This document shows, in pieces, positions 1-7,326 of a DNA stretch of 8,333 bases. Positions within the stretch are counted from its first letter, which is position 1, and the number at the start of each line of letters is the position of its first letter. A model generated the notes under the pieces. The model was not told where the DNA came from and searched no databases. It saw only the letters and a program-made list of their open reading frames with translations. Origin of the DNA: Desulfobacterales bacterium (lineage in GTDB: Bacteria > Desulfobacterota > Desulfobacteria > Desulfobacterales > Desulfobacteraceae); assembly GCA_022361135.1 (NCBI GenBank), contig JAKSBM010000425.1, positions 1 through 8,333 of the forward strand. The letters run 5' to 3'. The position numbers were made by a program, and so were the translations under genes.

Positions 1-48
1 GACGATTTGAAAGACGTCAACGTCTTCCATCCCGAATCTGCCATGTAA
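1..48 (+). CDS. C-terminal end of an unidentified protein (partial, enters from the left)
   Basis: An open frame runs from the first base to a TAA at 46-48 and encodes 15 residues ending in HPESAM. It is called coding because a strong intrinsic terminator follows 25 bases after the stop on the same strand. Fifteen residues are too few to assign a family. The terminator separates it from the rest of the window, and the next gene runs toward it from the other strand, so nothing links it to the polyol-type cluster. Confidence 0.55.
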   Translation, partial: DDLKDVNVFHPESAM

Positions 49-73
49 CACAGCGGTTGGGCTGTTTTACAAA

Positions 74-110
74 GGACCGGAGTCCATTGGACTCCGGTCC
101 TTTTATTTTT
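74..110 (+). terminator. Strong intrinsic terminator after the left-edge gene
   Basis: A perfect 12-bp stem (GGACCGGAGTCC at 74-85 pairing with 89-100) has a 3-nt ATT loop and is followed directly by TTTTATTTTT (101-110). This is a textbook rho-independent terminator for + strand transcription. A weaker 5-bp hairpin, ACAGC (50-54) with GCTGT (61-65) followed by TTT, sits just upstream and may act as a first stop. Read from the - strand, the main stem is followed only by TTTGTAAAA, so it would be a poorer terminator for the convergent chemoreceptor gene, for which I see no better one. Confidence 0.9.
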
Positions 111-141
111 ACCCCGGACATTTTACAAAATGGTTCAAACC

Positions 142-175
142 TCCCGGGTTAATGGCCATGAACGTCCCGGGTTAA
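142..175. repeat. 11-bp direct repeat TCCCGGGTTAA, two copies 23 bp apart
   Basis: TCCCGGGTTAA occurs at 142-152 and again at 165-175, flanking the 8-bp palindrome ATGGCCAT (152-159). It lies between the terminator at 74-110 and the end of the convergent chemoreceptor gene. No function can be assigned. Just beyond it, GGGGAAG (179-185) can pair with CTTCCCC (205-211) across a 19-nt loop, but neither strand has a T-run after that stem. Confidence 0.5.
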
Positions 176-224
176 GGCGGGGAAGACATCTTCTCCAACA
201 ACAGCTTCCCCTTCCCACTCTTAA

Positions 225-2237
225 TCAGGTACGGATCACAGCTTTTTCTCTTTTTTCCACCTTAAACCGCTTGATCATCCGTGTGAGCTGTTCTGCCAGG
301 CCGGACAATTCACCGGCATTGTGTTTCATCTGTCGACTCTCACGGGACATGGATTCCGCCACTTGATTGAAACCGGCAATATCCCGGGAAATCCCCTGGG
401 CCATGCGGGAACTTTCGCCAACATTGACATTGACCTGATCCATCCCCGAAGAGGCCTGGCGCAATTCTTCGGTCACCTGCCCGGCCCTGCGGGACTGGAG
501 TGCCATGGATGAAGAAATCTCGGTCACCATCTGGTTCACCTGGGAAATGACATCCTTAATGGCCGAGACATCATCCACGGTAACCCGGGTGGAATCCTGG
601 ATATGGGAAACCTTTCCCTTGATTTCATCGGTGGCCGCGGCGGTCTGCTCCGCCAGATTTTTAATTTCAGAGGCCACAACGGCAAAGCCCCTGCCCGCAT
701 CTCCGGCCCGGGCCGCCTCAATGGTCGCATTCAAGGAAAGCAATTGAATCTGATCGGAGATCTCCATGATGACGGCCATGACCTGGGAAATGCCAGTGGC
801 GGCGCCCCCCAGCGAGGTGACGCGGTCCGAGGCCGATTCCACCCGGGAGGCGGCACGGTCGCTGATGGAACGGGCGGCATCACAGCGTTCTGCCATGTGG
901 TCCAGTCCGGCCTGGATCTGCTCGGCCGATTCAGCCACACGTCCCACGCTGCCGAAGACCTGCTCACTGGCCCTGGCAACGAATTCCATTTTCGTGCTCA
1001 TATTTTCCGTGGTATTGGAAACCCGACCGGCCTGGACGGAAAGCTCTTCGGCCCCGGTGGAAACCCGGCCGGCGGCATTGAGGAATTCCCCGGCCGATAC
1101 CTTCATTTGCTGGGCCCGTTCACCCACCTGGGAAATGATATCATTTAATTGAAGGATGAACCGGTTGAACCAGCCCACCATGATTCCAATCTCATCCTTG
1201 CTTTTAATGTGGATTCGCCGGGTGAGATCCCCTTCCCCTTCTGCGATTTCCTCCATGCCCACGGCCACCTGGTTGATGGGTCCCACCACATTCCGTTTGA
1301 TGAAACAGACCAGGTATCCGATCAAGATGCTGAAGACCAAAAACAAGCCGATGAAAATGGTAATGATCAGGTTCCGCAGGGGAAGAATGGAGGCCACCAC
1401 CCGGTCCGATTCCACCCCAAGCAGGTAAAGGCCCTGTTTTTCCCCGGAGAAACCGGAGAAGAATCCATTGAGAACCAGATAGTCGTCGTCCATGGTGTGG
1501 GGGGTGGCCAACACCCGCTCCAATTGGCCGGACATCCCCATGTATTCCAGAAAATCCGTATTCACATCCTTTTGATTCAGAATATAATCCTGGATCCGGG
1601 TCTTATTCTTCAACCCCGGCGCATGGACCAGTCCGTCTTTGTCCATGAAATAAAGGAACTCAATTCCATAGGGTTTCAAGGTCCGTTTAATGGAATTCAA
1701 GCCCCCTTCAAAATTGGCTATTCCCAAAAACTCACCCCGGTCGATGATGGGAAAAAGGCCCTTGAGTCGAAGCCCCTTGGAGGACATTTCCATGGCCACA
1801 TAGGACTTCCGCGTTTCCTTCACCAGGGCATATCCTTTAAAATGATCCAATCGTTCCCCCCCTGTTCCCGGGGCCCAGGATTTGTAAAAGGAGGTATTGT
1901 CTGCGTCGATGAGGTGGACTTGGACATTCTTAAACCCGGTGTGTTGCTTGAAAACATTTCCCAGGCGACTGAGAACCTGGTCTGCCTTTACCGGATCCTT
2001 TTCCCGCAGGGCCGTGACCACCTCCGAGTTACTTGCCACCTGGAGTGCATTGGTCTGCCAGACCTTTTTCTTGCCCTCCATGGCCACATGGAATTCCTGT
2101 TCCGCCATGGCCACGGACCTCTGGATTTCCTGGGCACGTACACGGGTGTAGTACCAATAGGTCCCCACCAGGCTGATGCTGAAAATAAGGGTAAGTCCAA
2201 CCAGGGTAATGAATATGACTTTGGTATTCAGTTTCAT
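225..2237 (-). CDS. Methyl-accepting chemotaxis protein with Cache-type periplasmic sensor
   Basis: This is a membrane chemoreceptor of 670 residues that would control CheA through CheW. Residues 7-27 form a first membrane helix and about 32-285 a large extracytoplasmic domain resembling the double-Cache (dCache_3-like) type. A second helix spans about 289-313. A HAMP linker follows (about 311-366; conserved P320, GEGDLTRR at 334-341, DEIG at 348-351). The cytoplasmic four-helix signalling domain covers about 390-660. Its hairpin tip ([20 protein letters not shown], 501-520) matches the CheA/CheW contact region of the family. There is no CheR/CheB-tethering pentapeptide at the C-terminus. The start at 2237 is supported by AAGGAAGT about 8 nt upstream. 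The gene is divergent from the oxidoreductase operon, and its ligand cannot be read from sequence; a link to the neighbouring substrate is only a possibility. Confidence 0.95.
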   Translation of the reverse strand: MKLNTKVIFITLVGLTLIFSISLVGTYWYYTRVRAQEIQRSVAMAEQEFHVAMEGKKKVWQTNALQVASNSEVVTALREKDPVKADQVLSRLGNVFKQHTGFKNVQVHLIDADNTSFYKSWAPGTGGERLDHFKGYALVKETRKSYVAMEMSSKGLRLKGLFPIIDRGEFLGIANFEGGLNSIKRTLKPYGIEFLYFMDKDGLVHAPGLKNKTRIQDYILNQKDVNTDFLEYMGMSGQLERVLATPHTMDDDYLVLNGFFSGFSGEKQGLYLLGVESDRVVASILPLRNLIITIFIGLFLVFSILIGYLVCFIKRNVVGPINQVAVGMEEIAEGEGDLTRRIHIKSKDEIGIMVGWFNRFILQLNDIISQVGERAQQMKVSAGEFLNAAGRVSTGAEELSVQAGRVSNTTENMSTKMEFVARASEQVFGSVGRVAESAEQIQAGLDHMAERCDAARSISDRAASRVESASDRVTSLGGAATGISQVMAVIMEISDQIQLLSLNATIEAARAGDAGRGFAVVASEIKNLAEQTAAATDEIKGKVSHIQDSTRVTVDDVSAIKDVISQVNQMVTEISSSMALQSRRAGQVTEELRQASSGMDQVNVNVGESSRMAQGISRDIAGFNQVAESMSRESRQMKHNAGELSGLAEQLTRMIKRFKVEKREKAVIRT

Positions 2238-2283
2238 TAATTCTACTTCCTTACAAAATAATAATTAACACCCCTTGCACCGG

Positions 2284-2323
2284 AAAAACAAAGGGGCGTA
2301 AACGGATGGACCGAAAACGCCCC
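2284..2323 (-). terminator. Terminator-like hairpin in the 5' leader of the chemoreceptor gene
   Basis: Read on the - strand, GGGGCGT (2323-2317) pairs with ACGCCCC (2299-2293). Inside, a symmetric UUU/UUU internal loop is closed by CGG (2313-2311) pairing with CCG (2305-2303) around a 5-nt loop. The outer stem is followed at once by TTTGTTTTT (2292-2284). This is the form of an intrinsic terminator, placed 47 nt before the start codon of the gene it precedes. A second pairing, CCCCTT (2296-2291) with AAGGGG (2276-2271), would compete with its 3' arm. It may be a leader attenuator, or the terminator of an unseen short transcript. I recognise no known riboswitch aptamer. Confidence 0.5.
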
Positions 2324-2452
2324 CATGGAACCGGGACAAACACCTAGAAAAACAACCAGAGATAAATACATTATCCCACCAGAATTACAAGGATAAAATC
2401 ATATCCCTTTACCGAAGGGGACATGGCGCCATCATCCATTTGAGGCAAAGGC

Positions 2453-2495
2453 TTTTCAATTGACTGTTCAGTCATCATGTGTTACCACTTGGTCA
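2453..2495 (+). promoter_or_regulatory. Shared promoter/operator element, copy 1 (before the oxidoreductase-kinase operon)
   Basis: This stretch matches 7564-7606 at 37 of 43 positions with no gap. It contains a TTGACT -35-like box (2460-2465) and, after a 17-bp spacer, TG-T-TACCAC (extended -10-like, TACCAC at 2483-2488). The near-palindrome TGACTGTTCAGTCA (2461-2474) overlaps the -35 box. A degenerate second version, TTACCACTTGGTCA (2482-2495), lies 21 bp downstream, two helical turns, so on the same face of the DNA. The -10 hexamer is weak, as expected for a regulated promoter. Which protein binds is not shown; the DeoR-type regulator at 6550-7326 is the only candidate in view. The element ends on the A of an ATG. 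Confidence 0.7.
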
Positions 2496-3939
2496 TGAAA
2501 ACTCAAAATAATATCCAAACACAGGCCCAGCCCCAATCCATGGTCCCCATTGCCGACGTGGATGTGGCTGTCATCGGCGGTGGCGTTGTGGGCTGTGCCG
2601 TTGCCCGGCGCATGACCCTGGAAGGCGCCTCCGTGGTTTTGATAGAGAAGGACGCTGATATCCTTGCCGGCGCGAGCAAGGGCAATTCAGCCATTCTCCA
2701 CACCGGCTTTGACGCCCCTGTGGATACCCTGGAACACCAATGTGTACGCAGGGGATATGAAGAATATTTAACCATCCAAAAGGAATTCAACCTTCCGGTT
2801 CGACGGACCACGGCCATGGTAACGGCCTGGTCCAAGGAAGAAGAAGATAAGTTTGAAGCCATTGTGGCCAAGGGCGAAAAAAACGGGATCACGGATCTTC
2901 GATTGCTGTCCCGCTCTGAAATCCTGAAACGGGAACCCGCCCTGGCCGACCATGTACGCTCCGCCATCCTGGTGCCCGGGGAATCCATCGTGGATCCCTG
3001 GTCCGCCCCCCTGGCCTATTTAAAACAGAGTGTGGCAAACGGGGGCAAAGCCCTGTTCAACGCAGAGGTGACCGGCGGAGAGTTCGACGGCAGCCACTGG
3101 ATGCTGAACACGGCGCGGGGACGGGTCCGTGCGAGATTTGTCGTCAATGCCGCCGGCCTCTTCGGAGACCGGGTGGACCAGCGGGTCCGTGGGGAAAGCA
3201 TCTTCACCATCAAACCCCGAAAGGGTCAGTTTGTGGTCTTTGACAAGGCCGCCTCCAAATTGCTCAAATCCATTATTCTGCCGGTTCCCACGGCCCGGAC
3301 CAAGGAATTGTGATCTTTCCCACCATCTTCGGAAACCTGGTGGTGGGCCCCACGGCCGAGGAACAGGAAAGCCGCACCGATGCATCCGTGGACCGGGCCA
3401 TCCTCAAGGAACTCCAATCCCAGGCCATTGCCAAAATTCCAGGATTGGCAGAAATGCCCGTAACCACTACCTATGCGGGAATCCGTCCAGCCACGGAAAA
3501 AGCCCCCTACCGCATTGATGAAGATTTTGACCACCATTGGATCAGCCTGGGCGGCATCCGCTCCACCGGCCTGACCGCAGCCCTGGGCCTGGCCGCTTAC
3601 ACGGCGGAACGGCTGGCCGAAGGAGGAGCGGCCTTCAGCCCCTTGACCTCGGCCCAAATCCCCACCATGCCCAACCTGGCCGAAGATTTCCCCCGGGATT
3701 TTACGGAACCCGGATATGGAGAAATCGTCTGCCATTGTGAAATGGTCACCCAGCGGGAGATTGAAGCGGCCATGGACGGTGAAGTACCTGCGGGCAATCT
3801 TTCCGGATTGAAACGCCGCACCCGTGCCACCATGGGCCGCTGCCAGGGTTTCTATTGCTCCGCCCGGCTGGCGGAATTGACCAAGGATAAATTTGCTTCC
3901 CCCCTGGGGATGGAGATCAAAGGGGAAAAAAATGACTAA
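2495..3939 (+). pseudogene. GlpA/GlpO-like FAD-dependent oxidoreductase with BFD [2Fe-2S] domain, frameshifted
   Basis: With one base restored this is a flavoprotein of about 481 residues of the DAO superfamily (LhgO/GlpA-like), the type that oxidises glycerol 3-phosphate or a related hydroxy compound. The FAD-binding GGGVVG is at 28-33, the conserved NSAILHTGFD at 64-73, and YAGIRPATEKAP and GGIRSTGLTAAL at about 327-364. A C-terminal BFD-like domain carries four cysteines in the pattern C-H-C (413, 415) and C-x4-C (450, 455), expected to hold a [2Fe-2S] cluster. The frame breaks at about 3304: the first frame ends at TGA 3311-3313, and the second continues from 3304 to 3939. Adding one G to the GG at 3304-3305 restores the motif RTKGIV, so a base is missing. 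Start: ATG 2477 lies inside the promoter-like element, ATG 2495 would be nearly leaderless, and ATG 2540 fits family length but lacks a clear Shine-Dalgarno sequence. The stop overlaps the next start by 8 nt. Confidence 0.85.
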
Positions 3940-4909
3940 TGTCCTGAATATCGGTAATTGTGATGTGGCGGTCATCGGAGCCGGCCCCGCCGGCCTGGCC
4001 GCCGCCACCCTGTTGAAAAAAAAGGGTGTCAATTCCGTTGTGGTCCTGGACCGGGAGGCCGAAGCCGGAGGAATCCCCCGCCACTGCGGACATCCCCCAT
4101 TTGGACTGCTGGAATATAAACGGATCATGTCCGGGCCCGCCTATGCCCGGGCCTTGACCCAAACCGCCCTGGATGCCGGGGTGGAAATTGCCCTGAGGAC
4201 ATCGGTGACCCGCATGGAACCCACCGGACTTCTCACCCTCGCCACCCCGGAGGGGACCGGAACCCTGGTTGCCCGCAGGGTTCTGCTGGCCACCGGTGCC
4301 CGGGAAACACCCCGGGCCGCCCGCTTTGTGCCGGGGCAACGTAAATTGGGGATCACCACCACGGGTGCCCTGCAATCCATGGTCTATCTAAAGGGAATGG
4401 TCCCCTTTAAAAGGCCGGTCATTGTGGGCAGTGAACGGGTGAGCTTCTCCGCCCTTTTCACCTGCCTCAAGGCCGGGGTCAAACCCGTTGCCATGGTGGA
4501 GGAGGCGGAAAAATCCCCCATCTGGCGTCCCTTCTGCCACCTGGGGCGTTTGGTAAAGGTTCCCCTCTATGCCAACTCTGAAATCCTGGATATCCAGGGC
4601 AGTGGGGACCAGGTGGAATCCATCACCTTCAAGGATGCCAGGGGATGGGAACACACCATTCCCTGCGATGGTGTTCTTTTCACGGGAAGCTTTACCCCGG
4701 ATTCCAGCCTGGCCAGGATCTCCGGCCTGGATATTGATCCGGCAACCGGCAGCCCGGTCACGGATAAATTCGGTCGTTGTTCCGACAGGACATACTTCAG
4801 CGCAGGCAACCTCATGCCGCCCTTGAACATGAGCATGAATTGCTGGCGCCAGGGCCGAAAAGTCGGCCGGAACATCCTCAAGGATCTGAACAAAGGATTG
4901 CCCCGGTAA
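3932..4909 (+). CDS. FAD/NAD(P)-dependent oxidoreductase (Pyr_redox_2 / HcnB-like), partner of the preceding flavoprotein
   Basis: This 325-residue protein is a pyridine-nucleotide-disulfide-type flavoprotein. An N-terminal Rossmann fold has GAGPAG at 16-21. The second FAD motif ATGARETPR is at 120-128. A second nucleotide-binding half begins near 162 (PVIVGSERVSFSAL), though its glycine motif is not canonical. The C-terminal FAD contact AGNLMPPLNMSMNCW is at 291-305. No redox-active CxxC is present, so it is not a thioredoxin reductase-type disulfide enzyme. ATG 3932 is chosen because AAAGGGG (3919-3925) lies about 6 nt upstream and it overlaps the preceding stop by 8 nt; an upstream in-frame ATG at 3893 falls inside the previous gene. 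Related pairs occur beside glycerol kinase genes in other anaerobes, where this protein is thought to work with the GlpA/GlpO-like subunit, roughly in the place of GlpB. The exact reaction is unknown. Confidence 0.85.
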   Translation: MTNVLNIGNCDVAVIGAGPAGLAAATLLKKKGVNSVVVLDREAEAGGIPRHCGHPPFGLLEYKRIMSGPAYARALTQTALDAGVEIALRTSVTRMEPTGLLTLATPEGTGTLVARRVLLATGARETPRAARFVPGQRKLGITTTGALQSMVYLKGMVPFKRPVIVGSERVSFSALFTCLKAGVKPVAMVEEAEKSPIWRPFCHLGRLVKVPLYANSEILDIQGSGDQVESITFKDARGWEHTIPCDGVLFTGSFTPDSSLARISGLDIDPATGSPVTDKFGRCSDRTYFSAGNLMPPLNMSMNCWRQGRKVGRNILKDLNKGLPR

Positions 4910-4944
4910 CCAGGGCAAATCCAAAGTCCATAAAGGAAATCGCC

Positions 4945-6399
4945 ATGGCTGTACTTGCCATTGATCAGGGAACCACCAGCACCCGGGCCCTTCGGGTAGA
5001 CACCCAGGGGCCGGACAAGGGTATCGGTACCATCGTCGCCTCCCGGGAACACCGTCAGATCTACCCCAAACCCGGATGGGTGGAACACGACCCCGAAGAA
5101 TTGATCGCCGGCATCACCTTTTGTGTGGAAACCGCCCTGGCCCATTCCCCGACAGAGCCCATTACCGCCCTGGGACTGGACAACCAGGGCGAAAGCTGCC
5201 TGGCCTGGGACCGGAAAACCAAGGAAGCCGTTTCCCCGGTCATTGTCTGGCAGGACAATCGCACCCTGGAAACCATTGAGACCCTCAAGGCCCAGGGGCA
5301 CGAAACACGGGTCATGGAACGGGCCGGCCTTCCCCTGGATCCCTATTTCAGCGGGGCCAAGCTGGCCTGGATTCTCAGGGAAATTCCCCGGGCGGCTGAA
5401 TTGCACAAACAGGGGCGCCTTGCCCTGGGCACAACAGATGCATTTTTCCTGGACCGCCTCACGGGGCGCTGCGTCACCGACATCAGCACGGCCTCCCGCA
5501 CCAGCCTCATGAACCTGACCACGGGCCAGTGGGATCCGGATCTCTGCGACCTCTTCCAGGTCCCCATGGAGTGCCTGCCCCACATCCTCTCCACCACCGG
5601 GGATTTCGGAAAAATAAAAATCCGGGATCACCGGTTTCCCGTCACCGCCAGCGTGGTGGACCAGCAGGCCGCCCTGTACGGCCACGGCTGCACCCGGGCC
5701 GGGGATGCAAAAATCACCTTTGGCACCGGCGCCTTTGCCCTGGCCCTGACATCGGGGCTGGATCCCCGGCTGTTGGATACGAACCAAAGCAAGGGGCTCT
5801 TGCCCACCGTGGCCTGGCAGGTCCAGGGGCAAACGGCTGAATATGCCCTGGACGGCGGTGTGTCATCGGCCGCATCCGCCGTAAATTGGGCCCGGTCCCT
5901 GGGACTCTTTCGGGACTTTGACCAGATCAACCGCTTTGACGCTCCCACCGCCATGGAGCGGAATCTGGTCTTTGTCCCGGCCCTCAACGGCCTGGGTTGC
6001 CCCCATTGGGACCGCAGCGCCGCCGGCACCTGGCTGGGCCTTTCCCTGGACACCTCCCCCCTGGACATGGTCCAGTCCCTGTTGGAGGGCATTGCCCTGC
6101 GCACGGCCGAAGTCATCCAGGCCATGGAGGGCTTTGCACCGGTGAAACATGGTATCTCCATCGACGGGGGTTTATCGGCCAATCCCTATTTCGGACAATT
6201 CCTGGCCAATGTCCTGGCCAAGGAAATCCGGGTACAATCCGGGGGAGAGCTCACCGCCCTGGGTACGGCACGGCTGGCAGGGGCGCCCACGCCGGAACGG
6301 AATGCCGAAGTCCAAACCATTTTTCCCAATGCAGATTTAAGGGAATTCCGGGATCAATATGCCCTGGCCGTTGAACGATCCAAAAACTGGATGTCATGA
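4945..6399 (+). CDS. FGGY-family kinase, glycerol kinase-like
   Basis: This 484-residue cytoplasmic kinase would phosphorylate glycerol or a similar polyol with ATP. The N-terminal phosphate motif DQGTTSTRA is at 7-15, followed by YPKPGWVEHDP (40-50), nearly as in E. coli GlpK. Glycerol-site equivalents are E83, W102, Y134, D239 (catalytic base), Q240 and F264, but the residue matching E. coli Arg83 is Gly82 (NQGE in place of NQRE). FGGY signature regions are FSGAKLAWI (135-143) and the GGL/LEGIAL stretch (378-410). The loop that binds fructose 1,6-bisphosphate in E. coli GlpK (around its residues 230-236) is shortened and lacks its Gly/Arg residues. ATG 4945 has AAAGGAAAT about 7 nt upstream. 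The gene follows the oxidoreductase by 35 nt, so it is probably co-transcribed. Glycerol is the likeliest substrate, but not certain. Confidence 0.88.
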   Translation: MAVLAIDQGTTSTRALRVDTQGPDKGIGTIVASREHRQIYPKPGWVEHDPEELIAGITFCVETALAHSPTEPITALGLDNQGESCLAWDRKTKEAVSPVIVWQDNRTLETIETLKAQGHETRVMERAGLPLDPYFSGAKLAWILREIPRAAELHKQGRLALGTTDAFFLDRLTGRCVTDISTASRTSLMNLTTGQWDPDLCDLFQVPMECLPHILSTTGDFGKIKIRDHRFPVTASVVDQQAALYGHGCTRAGDAKITFGTGAFALALTSGLDPRLLDTNQSKGLLPTVAWQVQGQTAEYALDGGVSSAASAVNWARSLGLFRDFDQINRFDAPTAMERNLVFVPALNGLGCPHWDRSAAGTWLGLSLDTSPLDMVQSLLEGIALRTAEVIQAMEGFAPVKHGISIDGGLSANPYFGQFLANVLAKEIRVQSGGELTALGTARLAGAPTPERNAEVQTIFPNADLREFRDQYALAVERSKNWMS

Positions 6400-6446
6400 A
6401 CAGCGATCCAAACCAAGGGAATGCCCCCTTAAGCCCCAGTTTTAAT

Positions 6447-6482
6447 TTGACTAACCGGGCATTGTTTATTACTGTTAGGTTC
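6447..6482 (+). promoter_or_regulatory. Candidate promoter/operator, diverged copy 3 of the shared element (before the DeoR gene)
   Basis: Aligned without gaps to 7571-7606, this stretch matches at 22 of 36 positions. The matches include the whole TTGACT (6447-6452), C-x-G-x-CAT in the palindrome region, TTAC at the same offset (6469-6472), and a -10-like TACTGT (6470-6475) after a 17-bp spacer. The palindrome itself is degraded (TGACTAACCGGGCA). GTTCGTTAAAAAC (6479-6491), just downstream, resembles one half of an E. coli GlpR site (TTCGTT). The TTGACT box and TTAC alone could match by being -35 and -10 parts, so shared regulation is less certain here than for the other two copies. Confidence 0.45.
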
Positions 6483-6549
6483 GTTAAAAACATCAGATTA
6501 TTTCCCCAAAACCCGAATTTTTGAACCCGACAATGCCGAGGATCGCGCC

Positions 6550-7326
6550 ATGACCCCCCAAGTCCGTCAAGCCAAAATCGCCAATATTATCCGGAAGAAG
6601 AAACAGGCCACGGTCAATGAACTGGCCGAAATCCTGAACATCTCCAGGGAAACCATCCGACGGGATCTATCCGCCCTGGCCAAAACCGGCAAAGTCCAGA
6701 AATTCCACGGCGGGGCCTCCCTGCCCATGACCACGGAAGAAGGGCCCTTTAACCAGCGCATGGGGGACAATGTCACGGAGAAAATCCAGGTGGCGTCGGC
6801 TGCGGCCCAGCTCATTTCTCCGGGTGAAACCGTACTCATCGATTCCGGTTCCACCGCCCTCTACTTTGCCGAGAAAATGGCCGAGATCCCCGCCTTGACC
6901 GTGGTGACCAATTCAGCGGACATTGCCAGGATCATCAGTCTGTCCCCAGGCAAATCCCGGGCCTTCCTCCTGGGGGGCGAATTTGCCGGGGACAACCGCC
7001 AGACCCTGGGGAATTTCGCCATCTCCCAGGTCAGGCTCTTCCGGGCCCACCATGCGGTGTTGACCATTTCCGCCCTGGATGTCCACACCGGGGTCATGGA
7101 TTACGCCATTGAAGAGGCCCAGATTGCCCAGGCCATGATTGAACAGGCAGAATCCCTGACCATCATTGCCGACCATTCCAAATTCGACCGTATTGCCTCC
7201 TTTAAGGTCTGCGGGCTTGAACGCATCACCAACCTCATCTGTGATAAATATCCGGAAAACAAACTCCTCCGGGCGTTGGAAGATGCCCACGTGAATATCA
7301 TCTCCGTCAACGCCGATAAAAAATAA
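6550..7326 (+). CDS. DeoR-family transcriptional regulator (GlpR-like)
   Basis: This 258-residue repressor has the standard DeoR layout. An N-terminal winged helix-turn-helix covers about 5-57, with the recognition-helix signature SRETIRRDLSALAKTGKVQK at 32-51 and the following HGGA at 53-56. A C-terminal phosphosugar-sensing domain (DeoRC) covers about 76-232, with the ligand-site loop DSGSTALYFAEKM at 98-110, TNSADIA at 120-126 and IADHSKFDR at 206-214. Length is typical. ATG 6550 has GAGG at 6538-6541, about 8 nt upstream. Members of this family bind a phosphorylated sugar or glycerol 3-phosphate and then release DNA. Its place between the kinase operon and the transporter makes it the natural regulator of both. 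It has its own 150-nt upstream region with a promoter-like element and so need not depend on read-through from the kinase gene. Confidence 0.92.
   Translation: MTPQVRQAKIANIIRKKKQATVNELAEILNISRETIRRDLSALAKTGKVQKFHGGASLPMTTEEGPFNQRMGDNVTEKIQVASAAAQLISPGETVLIDSGSTALYFAEKMAEIPALTVVTNSADIARIISLSPGKSRAFLLGGEFAGDNRQTLGNFAISQVRLFRAHHAVLTISALDVHTGVMDYAIEEAQIAQAMIEQAESLTIIADHSKFDRIASFKVCGLERITNLICDKYPENKLLRALEDAHVNIISVNADKK

Noticed and set aside
1149..2240. Long open frame on the + strand opposite the chemoreceptor gene
   Set aside because: It mirrors the codon pattern of the real gene, its translation has no recognisable motif, and the antisense chemoreceptor protein shows complete domain architecture.
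2324..2460. c-di-GMP (GEMM) riboswitch in the chemoreceptor leader
   Set aside because: I looked for the conserved GEMM core and tetraloop-receptor pattern on the - strand and found neither.
2477..2494. Upstream ATG at 2477 as start of the flavoprotein gene
   Set aside because: It lies inside the conserved promoter/operator element and has no Shine-Dalgarno sequence. The extra residues it would add match that element's DNA (the TGTTACCACTT part recurs before the TRAP operon, where it is non-coding), not a protein motif.
3296..3312. Programmed -1 ribosomal frameshifting
   Set aside because: The codons around the junction (ACC AAG GAA TTG) contain no X XXY YYZ slippery heptamer, and no strong hairpin was seen just downstream. 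A missing base explains the break more simply.
4567..5832. Long - strand open frame across the second oxidoreductase and the kinase
   Set aside because: It is rich in Gly and Pro, as expected for the antisense of a GC-biased gene, and it spans two clearly coding + strand genes.
6415..6430. Terminator after the kinase gene (AAGGG / CCCTT)
   Set aside because: The stem is only 5 bp, and the following T-rich stretch begins about ten bases later, so termination here is doubtful.
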